Assembly (NCBI GenBank): GCA_035570275.1
Contig: DATMNI010000274.1
Coordinates: 1 to 55,096, forward strand
Length of the DNA stretch: 55,096 nt
DNA from: DATMNI01 sp035570275
GTDB taxonomy: Bacteria > Acidobacteriota > Terriglobia > Bryobacterales > Bryobacteraceae
Reading direction: 5' to 3'
Below the pieces are notes generated by a model. That model ran no database searches. It was not told the origin of the DNA and saw only the letters and a list, made by a program, of their open reading frames with translations. The translations under genes and the position numbers were made by a program. Within the stretch, counting starts at the first letter, position 1; each line of letters opens with the position of its first letter. Below are positions 25,008 to 33,742 of the stretch, piece by piece.

Positions 25008-26261
25008 ATGCTGACTCGACGCGATTTTCTCCAGACCACGGCGCTCCAGACCACGGCCCTGGTGGCAGCGGCTGCCCAGAGCCAGCCCAAGCGCATCGCC
25101 ATCATCGGCACCATCTACCGGCTGCAATCGCACGCCCAGCACATGGGCGACCGCTTCCTGGTGGGCTACCCGTACGCCGGAATGTGGCACAAGCCGGACA
25201 TGAAGGTGGTGTCTCTCTACGTGGACCAGAAGCCGGAGGGCGATCTGTCGGGCGAGCGGGCGCGCGAGTTCGGCCTGCAGGTTTACCCCACGGTGGCCGA
25301 GGCCCTGCGCTGTGGCGGCAAGTCGCTGGCGGTGGACGCGGTGTTGATTATCGCCGAACACGGCAACTATCCGCGCAACGAAAAAGGCCAGATCCTGTAT
25401 CCGCGCTACGAGTTTTTCGAACAGTGCGTCAAGGTGTTCGAGCAGGACGGGCGCGTGGTTCCTGTCTACAACGACAAACATCTCTCGTATAGCTTCGAAA
25501 AAGCCAAGGCGATGGTGGACGCGTCGCGGCGGCTGCACTTCCCGATGCTGGCCGGGTCTTCGATTCCGGTGACGTGGCGGCTGCCGGCGATCGACCTGCC
25601 GCTGGGGTGCAAGATTGAGGAGGCGCTGATGGTAGGGGAAGGCGGGTCCGACCCCATGGATTTTCATGCGCTGGAAGGGCTGCAATGCATGGTGGAGCGC
25701 CGCCACGGCGGCGAGACCGGCGTCAAAGCCGTGCAGTTACTGGAGGGCGACGCGGTTTGGAAAGCCTGCGACGAAGGGCGCTGCTCCAAGGAATTGCTCA
25801 CCGCGGCGCTCTCCCGCAGCGATACGCCGCTGGGGCTGACGGTGGATGACGGGCGCACGCAGGACCTGGTGGCATCGGGCCAATTGCGCAAGCTGGCGGC
25901 CAAGCCCGCGGCCTATTTCATCGAGTATCGCGACGGGCTGAAGGCGGCGATGCTGATGCTGGATGGCGCCATCAAGGACTTCAACTTTGCGGCGCGGTTG
26001 CACGGGGTGACGCAGATTCAATCGACGCAATTCCTGTTGACGCCGGACCCGAATGTGACCTACTCGGCCTGCCTGATGCATAAGGCGGAGGAGATGTTCG
26101 AAACGGGCGTAGCGCCTTATCCGGTGGAGCGCACGCTGCTGGTGAGCGGTGTTTTGGAAAGCTGCCTCACGTCGAAAGTGCAGGAGCATAAGCGGCTGGA
26201 GACGCCGCACCTGGCGGTAGCGTACCAGGCGCCCCAGAAATCTCAGTTTGCGCAGGCATAG
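25008..26261 (+). CDS. Unknown-family protein, Tat-signal paralogue
   Basis: 417 residues. Unlike its neighbour it starts MLTRRDFLQTTALQTTAL, with an RR-x-F-L twin-arginine motif and an alanine-rich stretch, so it is probably exported folded. The rest follows the neighbour's order: RIAIIGTIYRLQSHAQHMGD, MKVVSLYVDQKPEGDLSG, VLIIAEHGNYPRNEKGQILY, FFEQCVKVFEQDGRVVPVYN then DKHLSY, and YPVERTLLVSGV near the end. The highly conserved HGNYPRNEKG and ERRxGGETG blocks look like an active site. A paired cytosolic/exported duplication is visible, but no reaction can be named. Confidence 0.7.
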   Translation: MLTRRDFLQTTALQTTALVAAAAQSQPKRIAIIGTIYRLQSHAQHMGDRFLVGYPYAGMWHKPDMKVVSLYVDQKPEGDLSGERAREFGLQVYPTVAEALRCGGKSLAVDAVLIIAEHGNYPRNEKGQILYPRYEFFEQCVKVFEQDGRVVPVYNDKHLSYSFEKAKAMVDASRRLHFPMLAGSSIPVTWRLPAIDLPLGCKIEEALMVGEGGSDPMDFHALEGLQCMVERRHGGETGVKAVQLLEGDAVWKACDEGRCSKELLTAALSRSDTPLGLTVDDGRTQDLVASGQLRKLAAKPAAYFIEYRDGLKAAMLMLDGAIKDFNFAARLHGVTQIQSTQFLLTPDPNVTYSACLMHKAEEMFETGVAPYPVERTLLVSGVLESCLTSKVQEHKRLETPHLAVAYQAPQKSQFAQA

Positions 26262-26289
26262 CAGTGACCCAGTGCTCATGACCCAGCTA

Positions 26290-26387
26290 GTGGTCGCGAC
26301 CCTCTGGGTCGCGACTTAAGCCTTCGGTCTTCCGCTCGCCGCCATACCGCATCCCATGATCAAGTGGCGACCCTGAGGGTCGCCACC
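26290..26387. repeat. GCGACCC palindromic repeat pair
   Basis: Two hairpin units, GGTCGCGACCCTCTGGGTCG at about 26292 and GTGGCGACCCTGAGGGTCGC at 26364, separated by about 50 bases. The same unit type is at 49479-49503, 49736-49760, 50396-50423 and 54670-54694. A second REP-like family, independent of the GGCGGATT one. Confidence 0.75.
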
Positions 26388-26403
26388 ACCTATAGCCGCA
26401 ATA

Positions 26404-26424
26404 CATATATAATCGGCATATATG
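26404..26424 (+). promoter_or_regulatory. Candidate PadR operator over promoter and start codon
   Basis: A perfect 7-base inverted repeat, CATATAT and ATATATG, with a 7-base spacer, ends on the padR ATG. A TATAAT -10 box overlaps at 26408-26413. PadR regulators typically bind AT-rich inverted repeats of the ATGT-N-ACAT kind in their own promoters, so autorepression is likely. Confidence 0.5.
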
Positions 26425-26766
26425 GGAACGGCTGATATTGGGCGCGAGATGCAGAAGGGGAGCGCGGAGATGATCATCCTGGCGCTTCTTGAGGAACGGG
26501 CGCGGCACGGGTATGAACTGGCGAAGCTGATCGAAACGCAATCTCAGAACCGGTTGCAGTTTCACGTGGCCTCGCTCTATCCCATGCTCTACCGGCTGGA
26601 ACGTAAGAAGCTGGTGGATGGGCGGTGGGTGGAAAAAGCCGGCGAGCGCCGCCGGAGGTTCTATCACCTGACGCCGCTCGGGCGCCGGACGCTAGCCGAA
26701 CAACGGCGCACGTGGCGCGAATTCGTCAGCGCGCTCAACCAGCTTACGGGGTTCAGCCATGCCTGA
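26422..26766 (+). CDS. PadR family transcriptional regulator
   Basis: Winged-helix repressor. 114 residues: KGSAEMIILALLEERARHGY near residue 12 is the PadR signature, followed by SLYPMLYRLERKKLVDGRW, the recognition-helix and wing region, and YHLTPLGRRTLAEQ. The C-terminal helix is short (Vinculin-like arm absent), as in the small subfamily. It overlaps the permease gene by 8 bases, the standard arrangement of PadR with acidobacterial duplicated permeases, and so probably regulates it. A downstream Met at 26449 is an alternative start. Confidence 0.92.
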   Translation: MGTADIGREMQKGSAEMIILALLEERARHGYELAKLIETQSQNRLQFHVASLYPMLYRLERKKLVDGRWVEKAGERRRRFYHLTPLGRRTLAEQRRTWREFVSALNQLTGFSHA

Positions 26767-29494
26767 CTGGCCGCAATTCATCCGCCAACACTTGCCGCCG
26801 CTGGCGGTGCGGGCCGAACGGGAAAATGAAATCGTCGCCGAATTGGCGCTGCAGCTGGAACAGGCCTACAGCGAGGCTCTGGCGGGCGGGGCCACCGACG
26901 GCGAGGCCCTGCTGCGCGCCCAGGCACAGTTCCCGGATTGGAACAAGCTGGCGCGGGACATCAACCGGGAGGAGCGGCCCGAGCGGCCTGAATCTCACGG
27001 GAAACTCCCGCCCGAGCCAGAGCCGGCGGCCGGTTTCGGCTGGTTTGGCGGCTGGTTCGGCGGCAGCTTGCACGATGTCCGGTACGCGCTCCGGTGCCTG
27101 CGGAAAAATCCGGGATTTGCAGCCATTTCGGTGCTGACGCTGGCGTTCGGCATCGGCGGCAATACCGCCATCTTCACCATGGTGGACGCGCTGGCTCTGC
27201 GACGCCTCCCGTATCGCCAGCCGGAGCGGCTGGTGGCGATCGAGACGCGCAAGGCGCAGCAGCCGGAACTGGAGGCGTGGACCTCGGCGCTGGATTTCTT
27301 CGATGCGCGCCAGCAGACGCGCTCGTTCGCTTCGATGGCCGCGATCAGCCCGATCTGGAACGTGGTGCTCACCGGCCGCGGCAGGGCGGAGCGGCTGGAA
27401 TGCCTGTACGTTTCAGCGGAGTTTTTCCCCCTGCTGGGCGTGACGCCGGCGGCGGGCAGATTGTTTCTGCCGGCGGAGGACAAGCGAGCGCAGCCATCGG
27501 GCGTAGTGGTGATTTCGCATGCGCTGTGGCAGCGGCGGTTCGGCGGCAGCCAGGAAGCCGTCGGGCAGTCCTTGAACCTGGACAATTCCGTGTACACGGT
27601 GATCGGCGTGATGCCGCCGGACTTCCGGTATCTGGGGGAGCCGGTGGCGGGCACCGCCTCGCAGATCGACGCGTGGTTCCCGCTTTCGGATAACCCGCTT
27701 ACGGGCTCCATTCGGGGGCTGCGATTCCTGAAAGCCATCGGCCGGCTCAAGCCCGGCGTTTCGGCGGCGCAGGCCGGCGATGAAGTGCGCCGCTTGGGCG
27801 CGGCGTTGGCCCAGCAGTATCCCGAATCGAACGCCGGCTTCTCATGGAACACGCTGCCGCTCAATGAGCAGGTTACGGGACGCATCCGCCTCACCATGCT
27901 GCTGCTGTTGGGCGCGGTGGGCTTCGTGCTGCTGATGGCCTGCGCCAACGTGGCCAATCTGCTGCTGGCCAGGGCCGTGTCGCGGCAGCCCGAGATCTCG
28001 GTGCGTATCGCGCTGGGCGCGGGGTGGGCCCGCCTCTTGCGGCAACTGCTGACGGAAGGCGTGGTACTGGCGGCGCTCGGAGGGGCGGCCGCGCTGCCGC
28101 TGGCGTACTTCGGGCTGCGGTTTCTGATCGCCAGCGGGCCTCAGAGCCTGATGGGCAATCACAACATTCACCTTGACGAGCGGGCACTGTTTTTCACGGC
28201 AGGCGTTGTGCTGGCGGCAGCGGTGGGGGCCGGCCTGCCGCCGGCATGGCGCGTTCTGCGGGTGGAGATTGGCCGCCCGCTGCGGCAGGCGGGGCGCGGG
28301 TTGACGGCCGGGCATCACGGCGTCCGCGCGGCGCTGGTAGCGGGGCAAGTGGCGCTGGCGCTGGTTCTGCTGGTTGGATCGGGACTGCTGATCCGCAGCT
28401 TTCAGAGGCTGCTCGATGTGAACCCGGGCTTCAATCCCCACAATCTGGTTACGATTTCCACGCAGTTGCCCGCCGGCGCGCGCACCCCCGCACAGCGCAC
28501 GTCGGTTTATTCCACCATGCGCGACCGCTTGCTGGTGGTTCCGGGGGTGGCTAACGTAGCGGCGGTGAGCCGGCTGCCGCTCTTGGGCCGCAGCCTGGGC
28601 AGTTGGGTGTTCGTGGAAGGCAAGTCCACGCCGGGCGCGCCCACAGCCGATATCGAATACCGCGTGGCCACGCCCAGCTATTTCGCCACGATGGGAATTC
28701 CGTTGCGGGCGGGAAGACTTTTCGACGATCACGACGACGCCAACGCGGCCGGCGTCCTGCTGATCAATGAGTCGATGGCGAAAAAATCCTGGCCTGGCGA
28801 GAATCCGGTTGGGAAGCGCGTCAAACTCGGAGCCAATCCGGAGCGCCAGCCCTGGATCGTGGTGATCGGCGTGGTGGGAGATGTCCGCCATGTGGGGTTG
28901 GACACGGAACCGCGGCCAGAGATCTACCGGCCCTACGCCGTCAATCCGTTGGGTGCGCCGGCGCTGGTAATTCGTACGCGCGCCGACGCTGCGCCCATGG
29001 TGAGTTCGCTCAGCGAAGCCGTCCGTTCAGTGAGCGCCGAGGTCCCTGCATACGACGTGTTTCTGATGGAAGCTCTGGTGGACCGGTCCACGCGGGAGCG
29101 GCGGTTCGTGATGCTGTTGCTCAGCGCCTACGCTTTCTCGGCGTTGCTGCTGGCCGGTGTGGGGATTTACGGTACGGTGTCGCAATCGGTGTTGCAGCGG
29201 ACCCAGGAGATCGGATTGCGGATGGCTCTGGGGGCGTCACCCGGAACCGTTTTGCAGATGGTTTTCGGCCAGGGGCTGCGGCCGGTCGCCGTGGGAATCG
29301 CGGCCGGATCGCTGGCGGCGGCCGGGCTCACGTGGCTGATGCGGAGCATCCTGTTCGAAGTGGGTCCACTAGACCCTTTGGCGTTTGCCGCCGCGGCCCT
29401 GACGCTGGGCGCGTTCGCGGTGCCGGCCTGTTATCTGCCGGCGCGGCGCGCCACGCGCGTGGACCCGCTGATCGCGCTGCGGGACGACGGGTAA
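26759..29494 (+). CDS. ADOP-type duplicated ABC permease (FtsX/MacB-like)
   Basis: 911 residues. An N-terminal soluble prefix of about 100 residues with coiled helices is followed by a helix at AISVLTLAFGIGGNTAIFTM near residue 122, a MacB-type periplasmic core, and a first FtsX bundle near 380-510. The arrangement is then repeated: second core near 555-760 and final bundle around YAFSALLLAGVGIYGTVSQS near 790. It ends RRATRVDPLIALRDDG, the typical ADOP end. No ATPase gene is adjacent, as usual for these orphan permeases. Regulation by the overlapping padR is expected; substrate unknown. Confidence 0.93.
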   Translation: MPDWPQFIRQHLPPLAVRAERENEIVAELALQLEQAYSEALAGGATDGEALLRAQAQFPDWNKLARDINREERPERPESHGKLPPEPEPAAGFGWFGGWFGGSLHDVRYALRCLRKNPGFAAISVLTLAFGIGGNTAIFTMVDALALRRLPYRQPERLVAIETRKAQQPELEAWTSALDFFDARQQTRSFASMAAISPIWNVVLTGRGRAERLECLYVSAEFFPLLGVTPAAGRLFLPAEDKRAQPSGVVVISHALWQRRFGGSQEAVGQSLNLDNSVYTVIGVMPPDFRYLGEPVAGTASQIDAWFPLSDNPLTGSIRGLRFLKAIGRLKPGVSAAQAGDEVRRLGAALAQQYPESNAGFSWNTLPLNEQVTGRIRLTMLLLLGAVGFVLLMACANVANLLLARAVSRQPEISVRIALGAGWARLLRQLLTEGVVLAALGGAAALPLAYFGLRFLIASGPQSLMGNHNIHLDERALFFTAGVVLAAAVGAGLPPAWRVLRVEIGRPLRQAGRGLTAGHHGVRAALVAGQVALALVLLVGSGLLIRSFQRLLDVNPGFNPHNLVTISTQLPAGARTPAQRTSVYSTMRDRLLVVPGVANVAAVSRLPLLGRSLGSWVFVEGKSTPGAPTADIEYRVATPSYFATMGIPLRAGRLFDDHDDANAAGVLLINESMAKKSWPGENPVGKRVKLGANPERQPWIVVIGVVGDVRHVGLDTEPRPEIYRPYAVNPLGAPALVIRTRADAAPMVSSLSEAVRSVSAEVPAYDVFLMEALVDRSTRERRFVMLLLSAYAFSALLLAGVGIYGTVSQSVLQRTQEIGLRMALGASPGTVLQMVFGQGLRPVAVGIAAGSLAAAGLTWLMRSILFEVGPLDPLAFAAAALTLGAFAVPACYLPARRATRVDPLIALRDDG

Positions 29495-29602
29495 AGTGCC
29501 GCGCTCCGGGCCGGCGCGCTTCCTGGCGCGGCGGATTGCGGGAAAACTGCCCACCCAATTACCCACCCAAAGGGTTATCTTTAGGTTCCCGGGGGTGGTC
29601 CC

Positions 29603-29841
29603 ATGGCATGGCAAGTGAGCTTTCAGATAGTGCTTCAGGCACACGGTGGGTTGGACCGATGGAACAGCTTCGAGACGCTACGGGCGACCATCGTCACGGG
29701 CGGGCAATTATTAGGGATGAAGGGCACGCCCCAGGACTCAACTCCTCGCCGCATGACGGTGGCGACCAGTCGCGAATGGGCTTCGGTCAGGCCCTATGGC
29801 GCGGATGACCAGTGTACCGACTTCACCGCGAATCGCGTCGC
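29603..29841 (+). pseudogene. 5' fragment of an uncharacterised gene
   Basis: The frame from 29603 reads AHGGLDRWNSFETLRATIVT, then GMKGTPQDSTPRRMTVATSR and EWASVRPYGADDQCTDFTAN. I recognise this as the N-terminal part of a conserved hypothetical family of about 270 residues. The similarity stops near 29841, and the open frame then enters the oppositely oriented SRPBCC gene, ending at 29905. So about two thirds of the gene is missing. It lies where the ADOP region meets the island beginning at 29.8 kb and may mark a recombination joint. Confidence 0.6.
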
Positions 29842-29855
29842 CATCGGCCGCTCAT

Positions 29856-30326
29856 TTATGCGGCTCGCCTGCTCACCGCGGCGTTGCGGGCTTCGATGGC
29901 TTTGACGGAGTTCTCAAACGCCTTCTCTAAAACGCCCTTGCCGATGGTGCTCAGCACCAAGCCGAGCATCCGTCCCTTGAAGGTCTTGCCTTCGCGGACG
30001 ACGTCCACGTCAATGTCGGTCGTGCCGTTGGGATGGCGCGTGAAGGCGTAGGTGTGGCCGGACGCGCCGCCCCACATGTTGGAGTCGGTGGTCGTGAGCA
30101 CGACGCGGTTGGGATCGGACCAGTCATAGTGCAGGCGTTCCCAAATGCCGCCCGAGCCTTCCGTGACATCGGCCTCCGTACGGCCGAGATGATGCACCTT
30201 GAGGTACTCGTCGGCGCTGTTGCCGAAGAGCTTCGAGCGGCCAGGGCCGAAGTCGGTGAGTCCGGCGATGTACTGCTCGGGCGTCAGGGTGGTTGTCTGA
30301 TGGAAGTGGATTTGTTTTTGCGTCAT
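29856..30326 (-). CDS. SRPBCC (START/Bet v1-like) family protein
   Basis: 156 residues, cytosolic. The start at 30326 (MTQKQIHFHQTTTLTPEQYI) has AAAGGAG upstream; the longer frame to 30467 has no conserved residues. The text fits the helix-grip fold: LTDFGPGRSKLFGNSADEYL, GGIWERLHYDWSDPNRVVLT, SGHTYAFTRHPNGTTDIDVD and a long C-terminal helix. The family binds small hydrophobic ligands or acts as a polyketide-cyclase-like enzyme. A sigma-54-type promoter match lies 41 bases upstream. Confidence 0.78.
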   Translation of the reverse strand: MTQKQIHFHQTTTLTPEQYIAGLTDFGPGRSKLFGNSADEYLKVHHLGRTEADVTEGSGGIWERLHYDWSDPNRVVLTTTDSNMWGGASGHTYAFTRHPNGTTDIDVDVVREGKTFKGRMLGLVLSTIGKGVLEKAFENSVKAIEARNAAVSRRAA

Positions 30327-30366
30327 TGTCGTTCTCCTTTCGTTGAACATTTTCGCTGGAGAATAG

Positions 30367-30382
30367 TGCAGCCAGCTCTCCA
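30367..30382 (-). promoter_or_regulatory. Candidate sigma-54 promoter of the SRPBCC gene
   Basis: On the minus strand the sequence is TGGAGAGCTGGCTGCA, compared with the consensus TGGCACR-N4-TTGCA: GG and GC are separated by exactly 10 bases, and the -12 end TGCA is complete. It lies 41 bases before the SRPBCC ATG (30326). A sigma-54 activator is encoded 1.2 kb away. Confidence 0.5.
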
Positions 30383-30517
30383 AACGAAAGCCATTGAAAA
30401 GAAAGAAGCGACGGTCGGAACCGCGCCGCCTGCTCAGCAAAATGCCGAAGAATGAGCAATAAGCCAAGTATTGTTATGCTATCTGGTAAAACAAAAAAGG
30501 AGACAGGAGCATAGATC

Positions 30518-30664
30518 ATGGATCTGAAACTGGAGGCTGTGATGGCGCCTGTCTCTGACAGTCCTTCCACGACGTCAGTGGTGGCCTCGCCGGCGGGTTT
30601 CACGCAGCCGCCGAGGCGTGCGTCCAATTCGCGGCGCCGGAATTTCGATTCGGAGGAATCATGA
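30518..30664 (+). pseudogene. VOC/glyoxalase-family remnant
   Basis: A 48-codon open frame begins MDLKLEAVMAPVSDS after a good AAAAGGAGACAGGAGC. This is the usual N-terminus of VOC proteins (KLEVVxxPVSDxDRAKxFY). The following bases read FHDVSGGLAGGFHAAAEA in the next frame, which is a late segment of the same family, so roughly 60 codons have been lost from the middle and the frame has shifted. The remnant ends overlapping the SDR start, so it may now act only as an upstream leader ORF coupling translation to the SDR. Confidence 0.55.
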
Positions 30665-31422
30665 GCACCGCAACCAACGCGTCTTCCATCCAACGCGAGC
30701 CGGAACTCCTCGGACAAACCGTCGTCGTGATCGGCGGTAGCGCCGGTATCGGGCTTGAAACGGCCCGGCGAGCACGCGCTGAGGGGGCCAAGCTGATCCT
30801 TACCGGCCGGAATCCCGAGCCCCTCCGGCGCGCCGCGATCGAGCTCGACGCTCTGAGCACTGCGGCCTTCGATGCGACGGATCCTGCTCCCCTTGAGCAG
30901 TTCTTCCGTGACCTGCCGGCCACGATCGACCACGTGATGCTGACGGCTGGCCGACCGACCTACGGGCGCCTCCTCGACACGGACTTCGAGCACGTGCGCC
31001 GCGCCCTCGACGGACACCTCTTGCTGGCGCTCCACGTCGCCCGCAACGCCGCCCACAAGATCAGACCGGGAGGTACGCTCCTGCTCATGGGCGGTACCGG
31101 CGGCCGCCGCCCGGGCATCGGTCTCGGCATGGTCTCGACAGCCACCGCTGCGCTGCCCGCCCTCACAGCCAACCTGGCGCTCGAGCTGGCGCCCGTCCGA
31201 GTCAACCTCATCGCCGCCGGCTTCGTCGATACACCGCTGTCTGCTTCACTCCTCGGCGATGAACTCGAAAACCGCCGCAATCAGCTTCGTGCCACGCTTC
31301 CCATCCGGCGCGTCGTCGGACCGGCCGACGTCGCGGCGCTCGCCGTGCACATTATGGTCAACACGGCCCTTACGGGCGCGACCTACGACGTCGACGGCGG
31401 GCAGCAGCTCGTCGCCGGATAG
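30661..31422 (+). CDS. Short-chain dehydrogenase/reductase family protein, atypical active site
   Basis: 253 residues with a clear Rossmann nucleotide site: VVVIGGSAGIGLETARRARA near residue 22 and LTGRNPEPLRRA near 47. The C-terminal half, LALELAPVRVNLIAAGFVDT near 180 and GATYDVDGGQQLVAG, is typical of SDRs. The usual catalytic YxxxK is not seen where expected; that stretch reads GLGMVSTATAALPALTANLA. A serine is present, but the Tyr/Lys pair is missing. It could bind cofactor without classical catalysis or use other residues. The ATG at 30661 follows GGAGGA. Confidence 0.85.
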   Translation: MSTATNASSIQREPELLGQTVVVIGGSAGIGLETARRARAEGAKLILTGRNPEPLRRAAIELDALSTAAFDATDPAPLEQFFRDLPATIDHVMLTAGRPTYGRLLDTDFEHVRRALDGHLLLALHVARNAAHKIRPGGTLLLMGGTGGRRPGIGLGMVSTATAALPALTANLALELAPVRVNLIAAGFVDTPLSASLLGDELENRRNQLRATLPIRRVVGPADVAALAVHIMVNTALTGATYDVDGGQQLVAG

Positions 31423-31495
31423 GTAAAGAAGCGATGAGCCAGCCACAAGTGCTCCTCTGTCGAGTTCCGGCGCCAATTCCCGTTCGAATTTCACC

Positions 31496-33421
31496 CTAAG
31501 ATTTGGAAGTTGTACGCCGCTGGCCGTACTTATCGATGCCCAGCCGCTTGATCTTCGACTCCAATGTCTGCCGTGGAATGCCTAGTTTCGCCGCCGCGCC
31601 CGAAGGTCCGGATATCCGCCCATGACTCTCGGTGAGAGCCGCTTCGATCATTTCCACTTCCCGAGCTTCCAGCGCGGAAAGCCCTTCGCGTGGCTGCGGA
31701 GTGTCTGTCGATTCGCGTTTTAGCCAGCTTTCATCAACCTCAAAGGTGTCACCTTCACTTAGAATGACTGCGCGTTCCACGACGTTCTGCAATTCGCGGA
31801 TATTGCCGGGCCATTGGTAAGCCTTTAGGACCTCCAGCGTGTCCTTGGCGACACGCCGGATGTTCTTGCCGGCCGCATTGGTGTAACGCCCAACGAAATA
31901 CTCCACTAGCAGCGGAATATCTTCTGGCCGGTCCCGGAGCGGAGGGACCGCGATGGGAAAGACATTCAGCCTGTAGAAAAGATCCTGGCGAAAGGTTCCG
32001 GCAGCCACGTCCGCCAGCAGGTCACGATTGGTTGCCGCGATCACGCGAACGTCTACCTTGACGGGATGATTGCTCCCCACCCGCTCGAATTCACGCTCCT
32101 GCAGCACGCGCAGCAGCGCGATTTGCGTTTCCATCGGGAGTTCGCCGATTTCATCCAGGAAGAGAGTCCCGCCATCAGCGGCTTCAAACCTCCCCAAACG
32201 CCGTTGTAATGCACCCGTAAAGGCGCCTTTCTCATGACCGAAAAGCTCGGAAGCAATCAGCGATTGCGGAATCGCCGCGCAGTTGACGCGAACGAAGGCT
32301 CTGGTTGCGCGTCTGGACCGCCGATGCAGCGCACGCGCAATCAGTTCTTTGCCCGTGCCAGTTTCACCCAGAATGAGAACGGTTGAATCTGAGGGCGCCA
32401 CCTTCTCCACATGCTTGACCACCTGGCGCATGGGTTTCGACGAACCGACAATCTCCTCGAACATTGAAGTGCGATCGATTTCCTCTCGTAGAACAAGGTT
32501 CTCGTTCCGAAGCCGCTCCTCGGTCCTCTTTTGGTCGTCGATGTCGGTTGACGTAACGTACCAGCGAATAATCTCTCCTCCGCGGTCGTCTTTCAGCGGG
32601 TCGTATTGAACGAGCTGCCAGCGATAGTGCCCGCTCTTGAAGAGGGCGCGCATTTCCAATTCGAACGGAAGTCCCTCCAACAGTCCAGCCCGGCGCTCCT
32701 CGTGTACCCGGTCTACATCGTCAGGATGGAAGACGCGCGCAAAAAAGCCTTTGTCATTCACCTCGCCGACGGTGAGTCCGGTAATATCCAGAGCCACGCG
32801 GTTCGCGTAGAGTGTCGTCCCATCGGGCGCGAGAACCACGATGGACTGGCGAATCGCATCGGTGATTGTTCGAAGTTCTTTCTCGTCTTGGCGTAGCTTC
32901 TGTTCGGCGCGCTTGCGATCGTCAATGTCGATATTGATCCCATACCACCGGACAAGGTTCCCTTGCTCGTCACGCACAGGCGCCGCCGATATCTGGAACC
33001 AACGATACTCTCCGTTGAAGCGGCGAAGGCGAAGCTCTGTCTGCCCAGGCTTCCCAGAATTCTGGAGACCCTGCCACCAATTCTCGAAGTCTTCAACCTC
33101 ATCCCGGTGAAGTATCGACTTCCATTGTCCATAAAGTTGCTGCGGTGAAAGACCGGTGTAATCTTGAAGCCGCCGGTTGACGAACTCCGGGAACCCATCG
33201 GGACGAGCGGACCAGGCAAATGCAGGAATGCCATCGATGAAAGCGCGGAGTTCCAGGTGAGCCCGACTGCCGTCATTCGTATCCATAGTTAAATCCGAGG
33301 AGCCGGCAAGCGTCGAACCCGCTGCTTCCGGCCATGCCGAATTATACTGTGTACGAACGACGAACCGCACTCGGTTCGCTGCCTCGGTTGTACGGTCCGG
33401 CGGGATCGCCTCAGTTGTCAT
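31496..33421 (-). CDS. Sigma-54-dependent activator with two PAS domains
   Basis: 641 residues: two PAS domains (about 57-165 and 180-295), each ending in a PAC-like DIDD stretch, then an AAA+ domain from about 320 to 550 and a Fis-type helix-turn-helix at the C-terminus (GAAAKLGIPRQTLESKIKRL). Walker A is GETGTGKE, the sigma-54-contact loop is GAFTGA, and Walker B is GGTLFLDEIGEL. There is no receiver domain, so control is by a PAS ligand or partner. ATG 33421 overlaps the STAS stop by 11 bases; an alternative start is 33286. It probably activates the -24/-12 promoters at 30367, 34922 and 35080. Confidence 0.92.
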   Translation of the reverse strand: MTTEAIPPDRTTEAANRVRFVVRTQYNSAWPEAAGSTLAGSSDLTMDTNDGSRAHLELRAFIDGIPAFAWSARPDGFPEFVNRRLQDYTGLSPQQLYGQWKSILHRDEVEDFENWWQGLQNSGKPGQTELRLRRFNGEYRWFQISAAPVRDEQGNLVRWYGINIDIDDRKRAEQKLRQDEKELRTITDAIRQSIVVLAPDGTTLYANRVALDITGLTVGEVNDKGFFARVFHPDDVDRVHEERRAGLLEGLPFELEMRALFKSGHYRWQLVQYDPLKDDRGGEIIRWYVTSTDIDDQKRTEERLRNENLVLREEIDRTSMFEEIVGSSKPMRQVVKHVEKVAPSDSTVLILGETGTGKELIARALHRRSRRATRAFVRVNCAAIPQSLIASELFGHEKGAFTGALQRRLGRFEAADGGTLFLDEIGELPMETQIALLRVLQEREFERVGSNHPVKVDVRVIAATNRDLLADVAAGTFRQDLFYRLNVFPIAVPPLRDRPEDIPLLVEYFVGRYTNAAGKNIRRVAKDTLEVLKAYQWPGNIRELQNVVERAVILSEGDTFEVDESWLKRESTDTPQPREGLSALEAREVEMIEAALTESHGRISGPSGAAAKLGIPRQTLESKIKRLGIDKYGQRRTTSKS

Positions 33422-33698
33422 GAGAGAGTTCTGGCCGCGCTCCCTCCGCGCGCTCGCGAACCATCCACTCGCGCACGTAGGGAGGGCAGGCAACCAATTC
33501 GACGCCTTCGTACTCGTAGCGCATAAGGAACCGAACCACCGCGATGTCGACCAGCCTGACCTCGGTCAAGTCCAGGATCCTGCGCGTGCAGCCATCATTC
33601 ATTGCCGATTGTATGCTGGCGATACAATCCGACTGAATCCGGCCGCTTAGCCGCAGCGTCGTTACGCATCCATCGGACTCCTTTTCAATTCTTAACAT
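33411..33698 (-). CDS. STAS-like small regulatory protein
   Basis: 95 residues from ATG 33698 (MLRIEKESDGCVTTLRLSGR); a longer frame to 33749 would overlap its neighbour. The pattern TTLRLSGRIQSDCIASIQSA, then RRILDLTEVRLVDIAVVRFL, is that of anti-sigma-antagonist/STAS domains. The conserved phosphorylatable serine is not clear (the region reads VRLVDIAVV). It overlaps the sigma-54 activator gene by 11 bases, so the two are probably co-translated. A modulatory role on that activator is plausible but inferred from context only. Confidence 0.7.
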   Translation of the reverse strand: MLRIEKESDGCVTTLRLSGRIQSDCIASIQSAMNDGCTRRILDLTEVRLVDIAVVRFLMRYEYEGVELVACPPYVREWMVRERAEGARPELSHDN

Positions 33699-33742
33699 TG
33701 CTTGATCACCCACCTTTTGAAGTAGGCCCGCGAGAACCGCAT

